Assembly: GCF_933775445.1 (NCBI RefSeq)
Contig: NC_065874.1
Coordinates: 9,257,001 to 9,321,000 of the forward strand
Length of the DNA stretch: 64,000 nucleotides
Direction: 5' to 3'
Source: Argentina anserina
Taxonomy: Eukaryota > Streptophyta > Magnoliopsida > Rosales > Rosaceae
The position numbers and the translations under genes were made by a program. This document shows, one piece after another, positions 22,429 to 35,200 of the stretch (positions are counted from its first letter, which is position 1; every line of letters begins with the position of its first letter). The notes beneath the pieces were generated by a model. That model saw nothing but the letters and a program-made list of their open reading frames with translations, had not been told where the DNA came from and did no database searches.

Positions 22429-25400
22429 CTAACCTCTTGAAGGATGTTCATCCAAAGGACTCTGAGATGTTGGTGATGAGCAGTTGCTTACAGTCACGGA
22501 CCGCCTAGCGTCAATCATCATCGCAATGACCTCCCTCATTGTCGGCCTTTTAACTGGGGATACACTGGTGCAGAACAATGCAATCTTGAGAAATAGAGTC
22601 ATCTCCTCAGTTGTGCTCTTCTCACTCAGATCAAGCCTCTTGTCAAATAATTCAGACGTTGCCACTGAATTATTTATTGCTCTTCTTATCATATTGACCA
22701 AGTCTCCTCCCTGCTCCAGTGGTTGGACTGGTGTCTTTCCGGTAACTAGTTCCAGCAGAACCACTCCAAAACTATAGATGTCACACTTCTCAGTCACTTT
22801 CATTGTGTAAGCGTACTCTGAAATGAAAAGGTACATGATCAGAATTATGAAGACTGCTTCCCTTGAAATTTTTAGGATCTATATCGGAAGTACATCGCTT
22901 ATGCGTCTGAAATAAACATCTGATACAATGAACTACTTCAAATGAGTAAGATATATAGTTCACTAAAGTAGATATATTCTCTGACATATGATATATAGCA
23001 AATCACTATTCATGTACCAGTAGCTAAGAGAATGATGAGTGAACAGTATGCAAAAACTATTATTAACTCTTCTCTTACCTGGTGCAATGTAGCCATATGA
23101 GCCGGCCACAGCAGACATGGATTTTGAGTATGGCAGTTCAATCAATTTTGCTAAGCCAAAATCTCCCACATGTGCTTCAAGAACATCATCAAGCAAAATA
23201 TTATTTGACTTTATGTCACGGTGGACGATTTGGGGCTTGCAGTAATAATGAAGGTAGCACAAACCTTCTGCTGCACCAAGAGCAATCTTGTATCGTGTAT
23301 TCCAGTCTAGAAAACATCTTTGATCATTTCCATGGAGATGTTCACCGAGACTGCCATTTTCCATGTACTCATACAACAGCAGATTTGAGTCTTGGTGACA
23401 GCAGAAGCCATAGAGCTTCACAATATTGCAATGCCTGATCTTCCCAAGGGTTGATATCTCAGCACGAAAGCTGGTATCCACACTTACTCCTTCCCCTTGT
23501 GCCCTGAGCTTTTTAACTGCAATCACCTCCCCATCAGTCATAACACCTTTGTACACAGTGCCACAGGCTCCCCTTCCCAGAACTGCATTGTCAGAAAAAT
23601 TGTTGGTGGCTTCAACAAGATCCTGGTACTTCAAACCTTCCCTTGGAAAGTAATAGTTGTCCAACACGTCTGGTTTGATTGGATCTTCAAGTGGAACAAA
23701 AGTAGGTCTGGAGCGCCTCATTGCCCAACAGAAACCGACTATAAGAATCAAGGAAATTAATCCAATTACAGCAGCAATGATGATTACTAATTTCTCTTTA
23801 GATGAACCCTCCTTTAACCAGCTTCGTTTTGGAGTATGAGACACTGTGGATTGATGACAACGGTATGAGCCTGATCTGCACAATCCATTGTTTCCAGCAA
23901 AATTTGAAGAGTCCATCCGCCGAAATGCTTGTGTGTTTGGCACAGTTCCCACTAAGTTATTGTTAGAGAGGTTGCACACCATAAGGCTTAGCAATTCACC
24001 GATTGAGGCAGGAATCTCACCAACAAGCTGATTATCATTCAAGTAGAGGGATTCCAACATCTGCAAGTTCCCCAACTTTTCAGGAATTTCACCTGAAAGA
24101 TTATTATGGCTCATATTGAGCGCAATTTGTAGAGCACTAAGTTGGCCCAACTGAAAAGGGATGTTACCAGAAAAGTGATTTCCCCCCATCTGCAACTCAG
24201 TCAATCGGGCAAGGTCCCCTAGAGTACTCGGTATCCCTCCCATCAACTTGTTATCAGAAAGCTTCAAAAGTTCAAGATTCACTAGCTTTCCCAGTTCTTC
24301 CGGGATAACTCCAGCGAAGTAATTCCTACTGAGATCAAGCCTCTGTAACCTTGTACAATTTCCAAGCTCACGAGGAATGCTCCCCGTGAGCCTGTTAGAG
24401 GACAAGTTGAAGGTCACAAGCTGCGATAGGTTGCCAATCTCAGGAGGAATATACCCAATAAAATAGTTATCTGCCAATAGTAGCCTCTCTAAACTTTTAA
24501 ACCTGCCTACCTCTGGAGGTATAGGTCCTGAGAATCGGTTCTGATAGACTTCAAGAGCAGAAAGAGTATATAACTCCATAGGCAGACTCCCTGCAAGATG
24601 ATTGTCTCCTAGCATAAGTTGCACTAGAGACTTGCATGTTTTAATACCAGAAGGAATATTTCCAGACAACCTATTTGACCCAAGGCTTAGAAATGCTAAT
24701 TTTTCATATTCGCAAAGATGTGCAGGTATGCTGCCCACAAGCTTATTTGCAGACATGTCAAGAACGCTAAGTTTACTGTTAGCTCCAAGTAGAGGTGGAA
24801 TTTCACCCTCAAGATGATTATCAAACAACTGCAACTCATCCATGTAAGTAAGGTTTTGAAATTCTAGAGGGATTGGGCCAGTCAAATTGTTTATGGACAA
24901 GTCTAACATCTGCAGCTGCTTCAACTCCCCAAGCTCCCTCGGAATATTTCCTTCCAGATGATTTTCAAAGAGGTGAAGCAACACGAGATTAGGAATGTAA
25001 CCCAACTCCGGCGGTATGACTCCACTTAACTGGTTCTCAGAAAAATCTATATGAACCGCACTGGTACAATTCCCTAGTTCACTTGGGATAGTTCCATTCA
25101 ACTGGTTGGTGTACATATACAATCTCTTCAGCTGTGATAACCTCCCAAGTTCCTTGGGAATCATTCCTTCAAAAGAGTTTTGATGCAAGGCAAGCAACTC
25201 TAGCCTACTTAGATTACCAATCTCAGCAGGAACCGAACCGGTTAAATGGTTTTGCCAAAGGATCATATCAGTCAGATTCTGAAGTTTTTCAAGCTCCCTA
25301 GGAATTGAACCTTCTAAACGATTCTGTGACAACCCCAAAACCTCTAAGCTCTGACATTCACTGATACCAGCACGGATTGGTCCCGAAAGAGAATTTCTAC

Positions 25401-25989
25401 CCGCCCTGAGGACTTTTAAATTTTGCAACTTACTAATTGACTCAGGAATGGAGCCAGTGAGATTATTACTATAAATCACAAGCTCTTCAATACGAGTTAA
25501 GTTCCCTATCTCCTCAGGCATTTCACCAAACACATAATTCTCACAGACATACAACTTCCTCAGGTTGGTCAGTTTGGTGAATGTGGTATCCAATTCCCCA
25601 TGAAACCTATTTGTGCAAAGGTCTAGAATCTCTAGATTATGACAGTTAGCCAGACCATTGGGAAATGGGCCAGAGAAGAAGTTCTTGGACACATTGAATT
25701 CAACTAAGGAAGGAAGATTGCATATGATTGGAGATAAAGCACCAGACAAATTAAGGCCAGTGAGATTTATAGAAGTTACCTTGGACTTGAGACACCTCAC
25801 ACCAGTCCAATTGCAAGGACTCAAATGTGAGGAATTCCAGCTTCCAAGATTGTTACTTGGATCAGACAAAGATCTCTTGAACTCCAAAAGGAAAAGACTT
25901 TGCTCATCTAATGAGTTGGTGGAGCCAAGACAGAAACATAACAACAGGAGTCCCAAGTGCAACATCATTTCCAGGTGAGAAGAAACCAT
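22429..25989 (-). CDS. LRR receptor-like serine/threonine kinase, subfamily XI (At1g17230-like)
   Basis: Two exons, 25989-23079 and 22817-22429, join G|AG to complete the APE Glu and give 1099 aa. Residues 1-25 are a signal peptide, then an LRR N-cap ([16 protein letters not shown], 51-66). About 25 plant-type LRRs (NLTGxIPxxIG pattern, about 75-690) are followed by a Cys pair (704, 711), a membrane span (734-756) and the kinase (about 800-1075). The kinase has GRGACG 805-810, Lys826, Glu844, HRD 923-925, DFG 943-945 and APE 969-971, so it is an RD kinase expected to be active. One LRR (474-483, [10 protein letters not shown]) looks about three residues short. I chose Met at 25989 because it directly precedes the hydrophobic signal; an upstream in-frame ATG at 26091 would add 34 residues ahead of it. 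The single intron at this site is typical of subfamily XI. The ligand is unknown. Confidence 0.92.
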
Positions 25990-26298
25990 CTTACGAAAAA
26001 CAACACCTAACAGGTTTGCTTCACAACTTTGAATGAAAGATGAAATCTTTGGAGAGCTCAAAACTGAAGCACCATTTGATCGGGTACCCAACTCCGGAAA
26101 AATGCTTAGAGGTGCATGTGATCAAAGAGAATGGGAAGAAAAGAATAGAAACTGAGATGGGGAAAATGCATGGTAACCAAAAAACAGAGACTTTGGGAGA
26201 GTCCAGGAAATCTTGGTCTCTATGGTTGCGTTAATTAAGAGGAGACAAACCCAACTGGGCTTTAAGCATTATCAGGAAAGAGGTTAAGGAGAAATTAG

Positions 26299-26306
26299 AT
26301 ATATAA
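26299..26306 (-). promoter_or_regulatory. Possible TATA box of the LRR-RLK gene
   Basis: On the minus strand the sequence reads TTATATATC about 310 bp upstream of the chosen start codon. It is the only good TATA-like element nearby. Position and function are inferred. Confidence 0.3.
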
Positions 26307-27160
26307 GCCCATGAAAACAATCAATATGGGAGTGACTATCAGAGATAAGGAAGAGAGAGACAGACACATAATCCTCTTCACCTAACTTTACAGAGAGGAA
26401 GAAAAATGTGAGGCAAAGAACAAAAATAGGGGAAAAGATTGATTGATGAAGGAGGAAGACCGTGAGGGTCGCAATCTAGAGCAGTAGAAGAGACCCTAAA
26501 TTTTTTTAACAAGTCAACTCTTTACAGCAAATTGAGTGCTGCTTCATTGTCTTGCTCTGTTTCTTCTTCCTCATTCTCTGCCTCTACTTCTGGCACTGGC
26601 TTTGCTTTTGTCTTCATGGCATCCACCATAGAAATGGTTCTTCTTCCATCCCATCATTGAGAGCTTGATGGGGTATTCTTTTCCTAATTGAGAGGGACTA
26701 GTCATGAAAAATCTGAGAATGCAATCGGTTTCTGGGGCTCCAAGTTGGGATGGGAAGGATTTTGGAGACTAATTGTAGTTTCTGGTTTGGCTTTTTGTTG
26801 TTGCTGGAACTATGGGTAATGATTTGTTTGGAGACTAGTAGAATGTGGTGTGTGGCTTAGTGGGATTGTTTTGGAATCTCTCTTTCTCTCTTTGCATTCA
26901 GTAACCGAAAGACCAAATGAGGAAACAAAATTATCTGCAAACGTGATTCGAACCTAACTGTCGAATTTGGTGTAGAATGAACACCATCACCTTTTACAAC
27001 AGACCAATGAATGGCAATGAGATGGTTAAACAAGTAATCAACATTAAAGCCAGGATTACAAGTATTTTGTGGAGGTGATTTTACTTCTTTTCTTCTCTTC
27101 CCTTAACGCCACAAATACGTTATAGGGCTCCATTTTTAATTGCATTTTCAACGTATCTAA
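26307..27160. other. Upstream region of the LRR-RLK gene
   Basis: Contains CT-rich tracts on both strands and no supported gene. Confidence 0.4.
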
Positions 27161-28133
27161 GGTTCTAAATATCGCTTATCTAGTCGTATCGGTTGAGAAA
27201 AAAAAGATATATCGGATTTACCATATTTACTATTTAATTAAAATTATTTTATTTATACACTTATACTTCAAATGTACTAAATTAACTTGAAAAAAAATAA
27301 AGTTTACATTTCAAAATGTATCAAATAAATTAAAAAAAAGAAAAACTTTGTCAACTTTTCAAATTCTAGCTACAGCAATTTAATTTTATGTCGTTACGAG
27401 TTCATTAGTGCTTACGGATTATATTTCTGAGTTTTGAGCTATTTTCTATGATTTTTTCAAAATTTTACAATTTTGGAAAATCTATTCTTATTAATCAGAT
27501 TAATAAGGTGGCAAAGTATGGGCCTTATGCCCCTTCCACCGTTTGGCCAAAACTCCCCAATTTCTACTTATTCAAATTTAATATAAGCTTTTAGTTATAG
27601 CCCTTGGATCAATTGTCCATCTTCTAATCTCAACCGTTCCTTTCTCTTTATTTAAAAGGAGAGTATCGTCAGGCTTTGGTCAAAGACTAAAATTAGAAAA
27701 AGCTCAGCCTCTTCTTCTCCCTTCATGACCCGATGACCTGATGGAAAGGAGACAGGTCACCCGACTTTTTCGGCCAACTCCAACCACCGTTTAAACCTAA
27801 AATTTCCAGATCGGCTTCTCTCAACGTCGCCTACCTCTATGCAGGTGATCAGAGAAAAAATCAGTGAACTGGAAACTTGAGGTTTTTCCGCCACCACTGT
27901 TCTTTGTCATCTAAGTTTTTAAATTGTGATTCTCTAGAACAACTTGGATTCTCCATTAGTTTCAGGTGAGAATCATACTCCAGAGAGTGAGAAAAAAAAA
28001 CCCACCGATATATCGGGTCAATCCGAGATATCGCCTCGTTGACCAATTTTATGCGTTGACTAATATATTATGACTGATATGCCCATATCATATCGGATTC
28101 GAAATATCAACGATATATTCGATATTTCGAACA
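27161..28133. mobile_element. Foldback element of the CGATATATCG family, copy B (long form)
   Basis: It begins GGTTCTAAATATCGC and ends CGATATTCGATATTTCGAACA, similar to the termini of copies A and C. It is about 970 bp instead of about 500-590 bp. The extra length (about 27480-27970) is unlike the other copies and contains a tttatttaaaagg motif followed by CT-rich and coding-like sequence. Confidence 0.5.
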
Positions 28134-28439
28134 CCGAACGTATCATAGCGTAAAACTAATATAGTATAAAAATTTAAATATTATTAAATTGGAAGTTAAA
28201 TTTTCGCGTTCTTGCTATTCCACACAGCTTGAATGAGGGTTCATCATTTTGATAATGTTTTTCCCATAAAAAACTTGAGGATTTGTAAACTTTTCATATG
28301 ATTACGCCAAACTTGTTGTAATTTTTCAGTTGATTACATTATAAAAAAATTATTAACTATACTCTAATAACCATTACCTACTTTGTCAACCAAAATGGGT
28401 GCGAAATCACATAAATAACCTTAGACCATAAGATAGTTG

Positions 28440-28972
28440 TAAGGTTGTCAATGGGTTGTGTCGGGTTGGGTTTGTGTCGGGTCAACGTGTTTTGCGTTGC
28501 CATAAAATATACACTCAAACCCAACCCATTTAATAATCGTGTCAAAAATTTAAACTCAAACTCAACCTACTTATTAAATGGGTTACCCGTTTAACCCATT
28601 TAATATATATATTGTGCAATTTTGCATAAAATAAGCAATTAAAATAAATATTTAAACAAAAATAGTAAAATAATTTATCTTATTACCTATATTCTAGTTC
28701 AAAATAAGTAAGGACTTAGTAAAATTGTATTACAAATGATGCTACTTTCTTAAATTGGTAGTGTATATGTTAATTTCATATAGAATTTCGCTTGAATTAA
28801 TATTAATCGTATCATGTGGGTTAATTTCGTGTTAGCGGGTTAACCTATTATTGACTCGATTATTAAATGGGTCATGGCGGGTTAACCCGCTGCTGACCTG
28901 CTTTCTAATTGTGTGGGTTCAACCCGTTCTATTTCATGCGGGTTTCGAGTCGTGTTAGAATTGATAGGTCTA
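28440..28972. mobile_element. hAT-like MITE rich in CGGGTTAACCCG
   Basis: The ends are TAAGGTTGTCAAT and the complement of ATTGATAGGTCTA, an imperfect inverted repeat. Flanks gatagttg (28432-28439) and gatggttc (28973-28980) resemble an aged 8-bp target duplication (6 of 8 match). Inside are many gggtt/aaccc repeats (tgtcgggttggg, gcgggttaacccgc). No coding capacity. Confidence 0.55.
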
Positions 28973-29247
28973 GATGGTTCAAAACAACTTTTAATATATA
29001 AAGGTTATAACGGTAAAGAACAAAATAATCATTATTGAATAAAAAATTAAAAAATTGGTGGATAATTTTCCCATAACTACCCACAACCTCACATCCAATT
29101 TTTCCTCCACCAAAATGAAAAGAAATAAAAAAAAATCAAAGAAACTGATGCATGTGTGTACAACTAGTATATTTGTTCATACAAGTCGAGATATGTTAAA
29201 CTGCATGAGAACCGATTTGTGTATACATGTATGTAAATTTAGGATAT

Positions 29248-29432
29248 TGTTCCGGGAGAATTACTATTCTACCCTTGTGTGTGTCTTAGCCTAATAGGTT
29301 TCCTAATAGGAGATAGATTAGCATCTCCGTAGTAGATTAGGATTCCGAATCCTACGGGATTGTGGTGTTGTAAATGCCTATATATAGGCCCCCATATCAT
29401 TCAATAATATACGAGTATTTCATCCTCAAACA
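29248..29432 (+). repeat. 5' LTR of copia element 1
   Basis: Starts TGTTCCGGGAGAA, ends CTCAAACA. Contains a tatatatagg TATA-like motif (about 29380-29389), and the transcription start is presumed just after it. Differs from the 3' LTR by T/C and G/A at two sites. Confidence 0.95.
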
Positions 29433-29450
29433 CGTTATCAGCACGAAGCC
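29433..29450 (+). other. Primer-binding region of copia element 1
   Basis: The sequence cgttatcagcacgaag directly follows the 5' LTR and is shared by element 2. It resembles the TATCA-containing initiator-Met tRNA primer sites of plant copia elements. The exact tRNA was not determined. Confidence 0.5.
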
Positions 29451-29504
29451 CTAAAACCCTGAATCTTTTAGAGCCTTCCGAAATTTTTTTTTCTTCCCTC
29501 CGCC

Positions 29505-29665
29505 GCACCGCCGCGCCGCCGCCTGTAACCGCCGCGCCGCCGCAACCTCCTGCCGCCGCAACCTCCTGCCGCCCTCGCAGCCCCTGCCTGCCCTCGCAGC
29601 CCCTGCCCTCGCAAGCCCCGCAGCCCTGCAGCCCCTGCACGCAGCCCCGCAGCCCCGTAGCGCTT
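29505..29665 (+). repeat. C-rich low-complexity leader of element 1
   Basis: Short units of ccgccg, cctgccgcc and gcagcccctgc are repeated before gag. The opposite-strand ORFs in this region (29401-29755) are Gly/Ala/Arg low-complexity readings. Confidence 0.8.
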
Positions 29666-29976
29666 CCTCCGCATTCGCTCCGCAAAGAAATCTTTTTGCC
29701 CCGCAAGTCCCCGCATCAAATCACTCAAAATTGCTCCTCCCGCATATTCACGCAAGAGACGTGAAATTCACAAGCAAGGACTTCGCTCAAGCGACGCTAC
29801 TCCCGTATACTACAAACCTTCCAAGGTAAATTTTTCATAAACGTTCCCGCTTTTGAACGTATAGATATATTATATCGGGCGCTATTAGCCTTCTTCTTGT
29901 CTTAATTCCGGCCTTTCTTATAACGCCGATGAGACTATAGAGGGATGGGTTTTCCCTCTTGGTCGATGTTTTCTGT

Positions 29977-30065
29977 GTGACGGTCCTGGGGGAGTCACGA
30001 TTGTTTTGAAATGTAAGTTAATCGATTTTCGTGTGGTCGCCTGAGTGCACCGCTGTTTTGGGTGC
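29977..30065 (+). promoter_or_regulatory. Conserved leader hairpins of element 1 (candidate packaging signal)
   Basis: Hairpin 1 is GTGAC-gg-TCC-tggg-GGA-GTCAC (29977-29998). Hairpin 2 is GCACC-gctgttttg-GGTGC (30047-30065). Both recur at the same spacing in decayed element 2 (41994-42015, 42063-42081). A role in RNA packaging, dimerisation or translation is inferred from position. Confidence 0.5.
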
Positions 30066-30173
30066 GATCATGAGTATCGCCGTTTGCATCGATTTTTTCT
30101 TGTGACCATATACGTCACCCCTTCTAATTCCTATTATACTTGAATCTAATCGATTCCGTATTCGTGTTTGTCG

Positions 30174-31241
30174 ATGTCATCGCCATCTCGACCGGAATTT
30201 GGCCTTCTTGATCTAGAAGGAAAGGAATACCACCGCTAGGTTTCCGACATGGAACTCGCGTTCGAGAGCCGAGGGATTGAAGACATGTTTGCCGACCCTC
30301 CTGCTGATTTCCCACCTATGGCTAAGACTCAGACTCTCATCTTTATGAGACGTCACATCCATGCAACTCTCAAGAGGCAATACTTGAACGTAAAAGATCC
30401 TAAAGAATTATGGGACAAACTACGCTTGCAGTACAACAACATTCATGATAAGCTTCTTCCTGAATTGACCGTTAGATTGGATAACATCCGTCTATTGGAC
30501 TATAAGAGAGTGGATGATTTCAATCAGGATATGCTATGCTTGCAATCCGATCTTGGCACAGTTGGTGTCATCAAGACCGACCTAGATCTTCTCAATAAGA
30601 CATTGGACACGTTTCCAATCAACTATGAGGTTCAAGCTCATACGTACCGCACTCATGTAGAGGAAGGGAAGATCCGGTCTTTTGCCGACCTAATGGCACT
30701 CTTAGCTAAGAAGGAGAGACATTCTGAGATTCTCCTCAACAACAACAATAGACCTGTTGGCACTAAAAGAATTCCTACGCCACAGTCTAACTATGGGAAA
30801 GCTCCTAAGCAAAAGAATCAATCAAGGAACGCTCCATATCAGCACCAAAATAACAACTCTCGTGGTGGGAGGCAACAAGGCCGATCTCGGCCTCGGTCCA
30901 ATACATGGACCCATGATGGTGGCGGCGCCGCACCCTCAGGGGGAGGCCGTCCCCGTCCCACACCCCAAGGAGGCCATGCGCCTCCTAATGCCTCCACTTC
31001 CGGTAATGGCAAGTCTCCATGCTTCAAATGTGGCTCCTTTAAGCACTTTAATCGCGATTGTCGCGCTAGCAAAGAGATGATCAAAGCTTACTCCGCCTAC
31101 AAGAAGTTTCTACAACCCGAATCGAATCATGTGGATGAGGACCATGAGATCGAGACTCACCATATCTCCATGAAGCCCGAGTCCCTTGCTTCTAAAGTTC
31201 GGCCTCCGGTTGCTACCATGGATACTCCCGACTTTGATTAG
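30174..31241 (+). pseudogene. gag: gag of copia element 1, one nonsense codon
   Basis: The frame starts at ATG 30174 (MSSPSRPEFGLLDLEGKEYHR), hits TAG at 30237-30239 and continues open from there to 31241, about 355 codons in all. Element 3 has Trp at the same place (EYHRW), so TGG to TAG is the likely lesion. The body is a UBN2/RVT-type capsid (MRRHIHATLKRQYL, KELWDKLRLQYNNIHDKLLP, LDYKRVDDFNQDML). A basic Gly/Pro-rich linker is followed by one zinc knuckle, CFKCGSFKHFNRDC (CX2CX4HX4C intact). It ends MDTPDFD, as does gag of element 3. Gag forms the virus-like particle and binds the element RNA. Confidence 0.88.
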
Positions 31242-32205
31242 TCGTTTTAGCTTCTTTAGCTTTATGATTCAAGTATTGTTATGGCCGACCGCCATTGTTA
31301 TTTTCATTGACTTTGTAATAGTCTTTTGATTTTGGAATTAGAAGTTCACGTGTGATGTATTAAAGATTGGCATTCAATAAAATTTCTCAATTCTTGCTTA
31401 CAAGACGATCTCTTTGAGAATTTTATTTACCCGACACTTAGCATGATGATCAACGTGTGCAACTCACGTGGTTTTTAAATTGGACGCTTTTGGGTTACAT
31501 GGGACCCTAATAGCACTACATTGTGAATTTGGAACTTAAAATTCGGAAAACGAACCTCGGAACGTTGAAAAACGACGTCGTTTTGCCTTAGCCGGCCCCG
31601 GTTACTATTCCGGCGTTTCCGGCACGTTTTGCCGGCGTATTCGCCATCTTCCGGCCACTTCCCGGCGTTTCCGGCACCGCCACTCGGTGTCTGCCGGCGT
31701 CCCCTGTCGGACCTGAAGTCCCGGCCTCCATACCAGCCAGTTTCGACAGCCGCCGGCCGGTTTTTCCGGCAATCGGTGCCGCCGGTTTTTCACCGAGTTT
31801 TTCGACGATTTGTCGTCGTTTTCTCGTGATTCTTCCGGCATATTGCAGCAGCCCCTGCTGCCACGTTTTCCTCGTCCAAAATTCACCCGATTTTGAGTTC
31901 ATTTGACATGGTTTTCCGGTTTGTTTCCGGTTTTCTCCAAGTCCGTTATATGCACTCACCGGTACTTTTTGTGTGTGTTTTCCACACCATTATTGGATGG
32001 TTTCTACCACCCTCGTTTACTGTTTGGTATTTCACTGCTTCAATACCATGATTTCCAACTCTTTAGTTGAAGAATGTAGTAGTATTGCCATGTGATACAT
32101 TCGATGGAATCGACCTTTGTTCCGATTCCCTTTCTTACAATATCCTACGGCGTATTGTATAGAATTGTTCCCGTGTCACTGACTCTCTTAATTGTCATTT
32201 TGTAG
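31242..32205 (+). other. Non-coding spacer between gag and pol of element 1
   Basis: The 964 bp lack any long element-like frame and contain a CCGG-rich block (31590-31840, ttccggcgtttccggcaccg type repeats). The spacer ends in a pyrimidine-rich, acceptor-like tctcttaattgtcattttgtag directly abutting the pol ATG. Element 2 retains a related CCGG-rich block (42890-43170). Expression of pol by splicing is inferred. Confidence 0.6.
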
Positions 32206-35200
32206 ATGTCACGCGGTGAAATCGAATGTCTAGCTGATTGCGGAACCACCCACACTGTCCTACGGCACAGGTAGTTGTTCACAGATCTAGTGTTTTCGAC
32301 TTCTTCGATGACTACAATGATTGGCTCGAAATCCATCAGTCAAGGAAGAGGCACTGCTTCTTTCATGTTGCCTAATGGTACGACTCTTAATGTCGTAGAC
32401 GCTCTTTATGCGCCGAAGTCTCCCCGCACCTTGCTAAGTTTTAAGGACATACGTGCCAATGGTTTTCACCTCGATACTTATGTTGAGAATGGAGAGGAAT
32501 ATCTTTGCGTTACCTCTGAGAAAGCAGGCCATCGCCGCATCTTAGAGAAGATGAAGAGTCTTGGGAATGGTTTGTATCTTACTTCCATTCGGATCTTTGA
32601 ATCATATGCGGTTGAACGCAACTTTTGTGATTCGGACTCTTATATGCTTTGGCATGCCCGTCTCGGGCACCCTGGACGTGATATGATGATTAGAATTCTT
32701 AAGAATTCACATGGTCATCCATTTTTCAAGTCCCGAAAGCGATTGGAGGATCACCTCACCTGTGCTCCGCACGGTGAGGCCGTGCCGACCCATGCACCGC
32801 ATGGTGAGGCCGAGCATGCCTCACTCGGCAGCTCCACGGCTTTCATGCCGTCGGTGGCGGCATCCCCTCCTTCACGGGAGCTTGTGATGCCTCCCGTGCT
32901 TTCACATGCCTCTATGGCAATCTCTGATGCCCATCGCTCGTTTTGCAAAGCTTGTTCTCTTGCTAAATTTCAAGGAAGTCCTTCTTTTGCTAAGGTTTCA
33001 ACCGAGAACATTCCATTCTTACAACGTATCCAAGGTGACATTTGTGGACCTATTCAACCAGAATGCGGACCTTTTCGATATTTTATGGTATTGGTTGATG
33101 CATCGACGCTTTGGTCACACGTCGCTTTGTTATCCACTAGGAATGCTGCATTTGCTAAGTTATTAGCTGAGATCATCAAACTCCGGGCTCACCACCCCGA
33201 TTATCCTATCAAATCCATTCGTTTGGATAATGCTGGAGAATTCACCTCCAAAACTTTTGATGATTACTGCATGTCTATTGGGATCGAAGTTGAACATCTC
33301 GTTCCTCATGTTCATTCACAGAACGGTCTAGCAGAGGCTACCATCAAGCGTATTCAGCTTGTTGCTCGGGCAATGGTTATGGGTACTAACCTGCCGGTCT
33401 CTGCGTGGGGATATGTAGTGTTGCATGCAGCGACACTTATTCGTTTCCGACCCGCGGCTAACCAAGCGTTTAGTGCGTACCAGATGGTAACTGGTTACGA
33501 ACCCAATATTTCACACTTACGCATCTTTGGTTGCGCCGTTTATTTGCCTATTACGCCTCCGCTGCGTACTAAGATGGGTCCTTAGAGACGATTATGTATC
33601 TATGTTGGCTATAATTCCCCAATGATTGTCCGCTACTTAGAACCAACCACCGGAGATCTCTTTACTACAAGATTTGCAGATTGTCACTTTGATGAGACAT
33701 GCTTCCCGTCGTTAGGGGGAGATGGGAATGTTATCATTCCAAATGAACGTCAGGAATTGACATGGTGTGTCCCCACTATGTCTCATTATGATCCCCGCAC
33801 TGCTCAGAGCGAGTTAGAAGTGCAACGCATTATCGACCTCAAGAAAGTCGCGGATTTGATGCCCGACGGCTTTGTAGATATTGCTAAAGTGACGAGATCA
33901 AACATACCCGCTGCGAACGTACCGGCACGGTTGGATGTCCCGAAATACGGGCGTGGAAGTCAAGCTCCTGGACCTAGCAACGTTGGCACCGCCCCTGACA
34001 GTGGGACGGAGGCCGGCGGCGGCACCACCGTACGCCGTGGTGTTACCGGCGCCCCTTGTGGCGACGATGCCGAGATGGCCCGGCATAGAGCAGCTTCGGC
34101 CTCGGCTCCTCAAAGAAAAAGGGGGAGACCGATAAACTCTAGGGTTTCAAAACCTAGAAAGAAGCGAATGACTAAGGCACAACGCGTCATCAACGATGAA
34201 TCACCATCGTTTGAAGTTGTCTCTGATTACAGCTATGTCCATGAATCAACTCAAGTGTTACCGTGGGACGCTATGGAACCTTGTTTGATGCCAGAGAACA
34301 ACGAAATTTCAGTGAACTACACAAGTGAGCAGTCGGTCCGAAACTGAGCCACTACATGCATTGATGACATTTTCGCTTATTCCGTCGCACATGAGATCAT
34401 GTCTGAAGACGACGTTGAACCTCGCTCTGTAGCTGAATGCGAACGCAGAGCAGATTGGCCGAAGTGGAAGGAAGCAATCCAGGTAGAACTTGACTCATTA
34501 GCGAAGCGAGAAGTCTTCGGAAAGGTTGAATTGACTCCAAGAGATGTCAAACCTGTTGGACATAAATGGGTCTTCGTTCGTAAGCGTAATGAGATGAACG
34601 AGATCATGCGCTATAAGGCAAGACTCGTGGCGCAAGGATTCTCACAACGACCTGGTATTGACTATGAAGAGACTTATTCTCCTGTTATGGACATTATTAC
34701 CTTCCGCTACCTTATTAGTCTGGTAGTGTCCGAAAGACTAAACATGCAGCTTATGGATGTGGTCACAGCTTATCTCTATGGGGATCTTGACGCAGAGATA
34801 TACATGAAAGCTCCTGAGGGACTACCTTTACCTCCATCAAGTGCCTCCAGACCACGGAGTGCTCATGCAGTCAGATTACGTCGTTCATTGTACGGGTTAA
34901 AGCAATCCGGAAGAATGTGGTACAATCGATTGCATCAATACTTGGTGAGAAGGGGTTACAAGAATGATGAACTATGCCCATACGTGTTCATACGAAAGAC
35001 AAATTCCGGATTCGTCATCGTTGCGGTCTACGTTGATGACATGAACATAATCGGTACTCTTGATGAGATTGAAGAGACCGTGTCTTATTTGAAGTCGGAA
35101 TTTGAGATGAAAGACCTAGGGAGGACGAAATTCTGTCTCGGCCTTGAGCTTGTGCATAGGGCCGACGGCATCTTAGTGCATCAGTCAAATTACACGCAGA

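Noticed and set aside
22963..23078. C-terminal extension of the LRR-RLK frame through 22963
   Set aside because: It is read-through into the intron; the donor at 23078 and acceptor at 22818 restore APEYAY and the rest of the kinase.
25990..26091. Upstream in-frame ATG for the LRR receptor kinase
   Set aside because: It would place 34 polar residues before the signal peptide; the ATG at 25989 gives a normal secretory N-terminus.
29401..29755. Gly/Arg-rich minus-strand ORFs
   Set aside because: Low-complexity complement of the leader of copia element 1.
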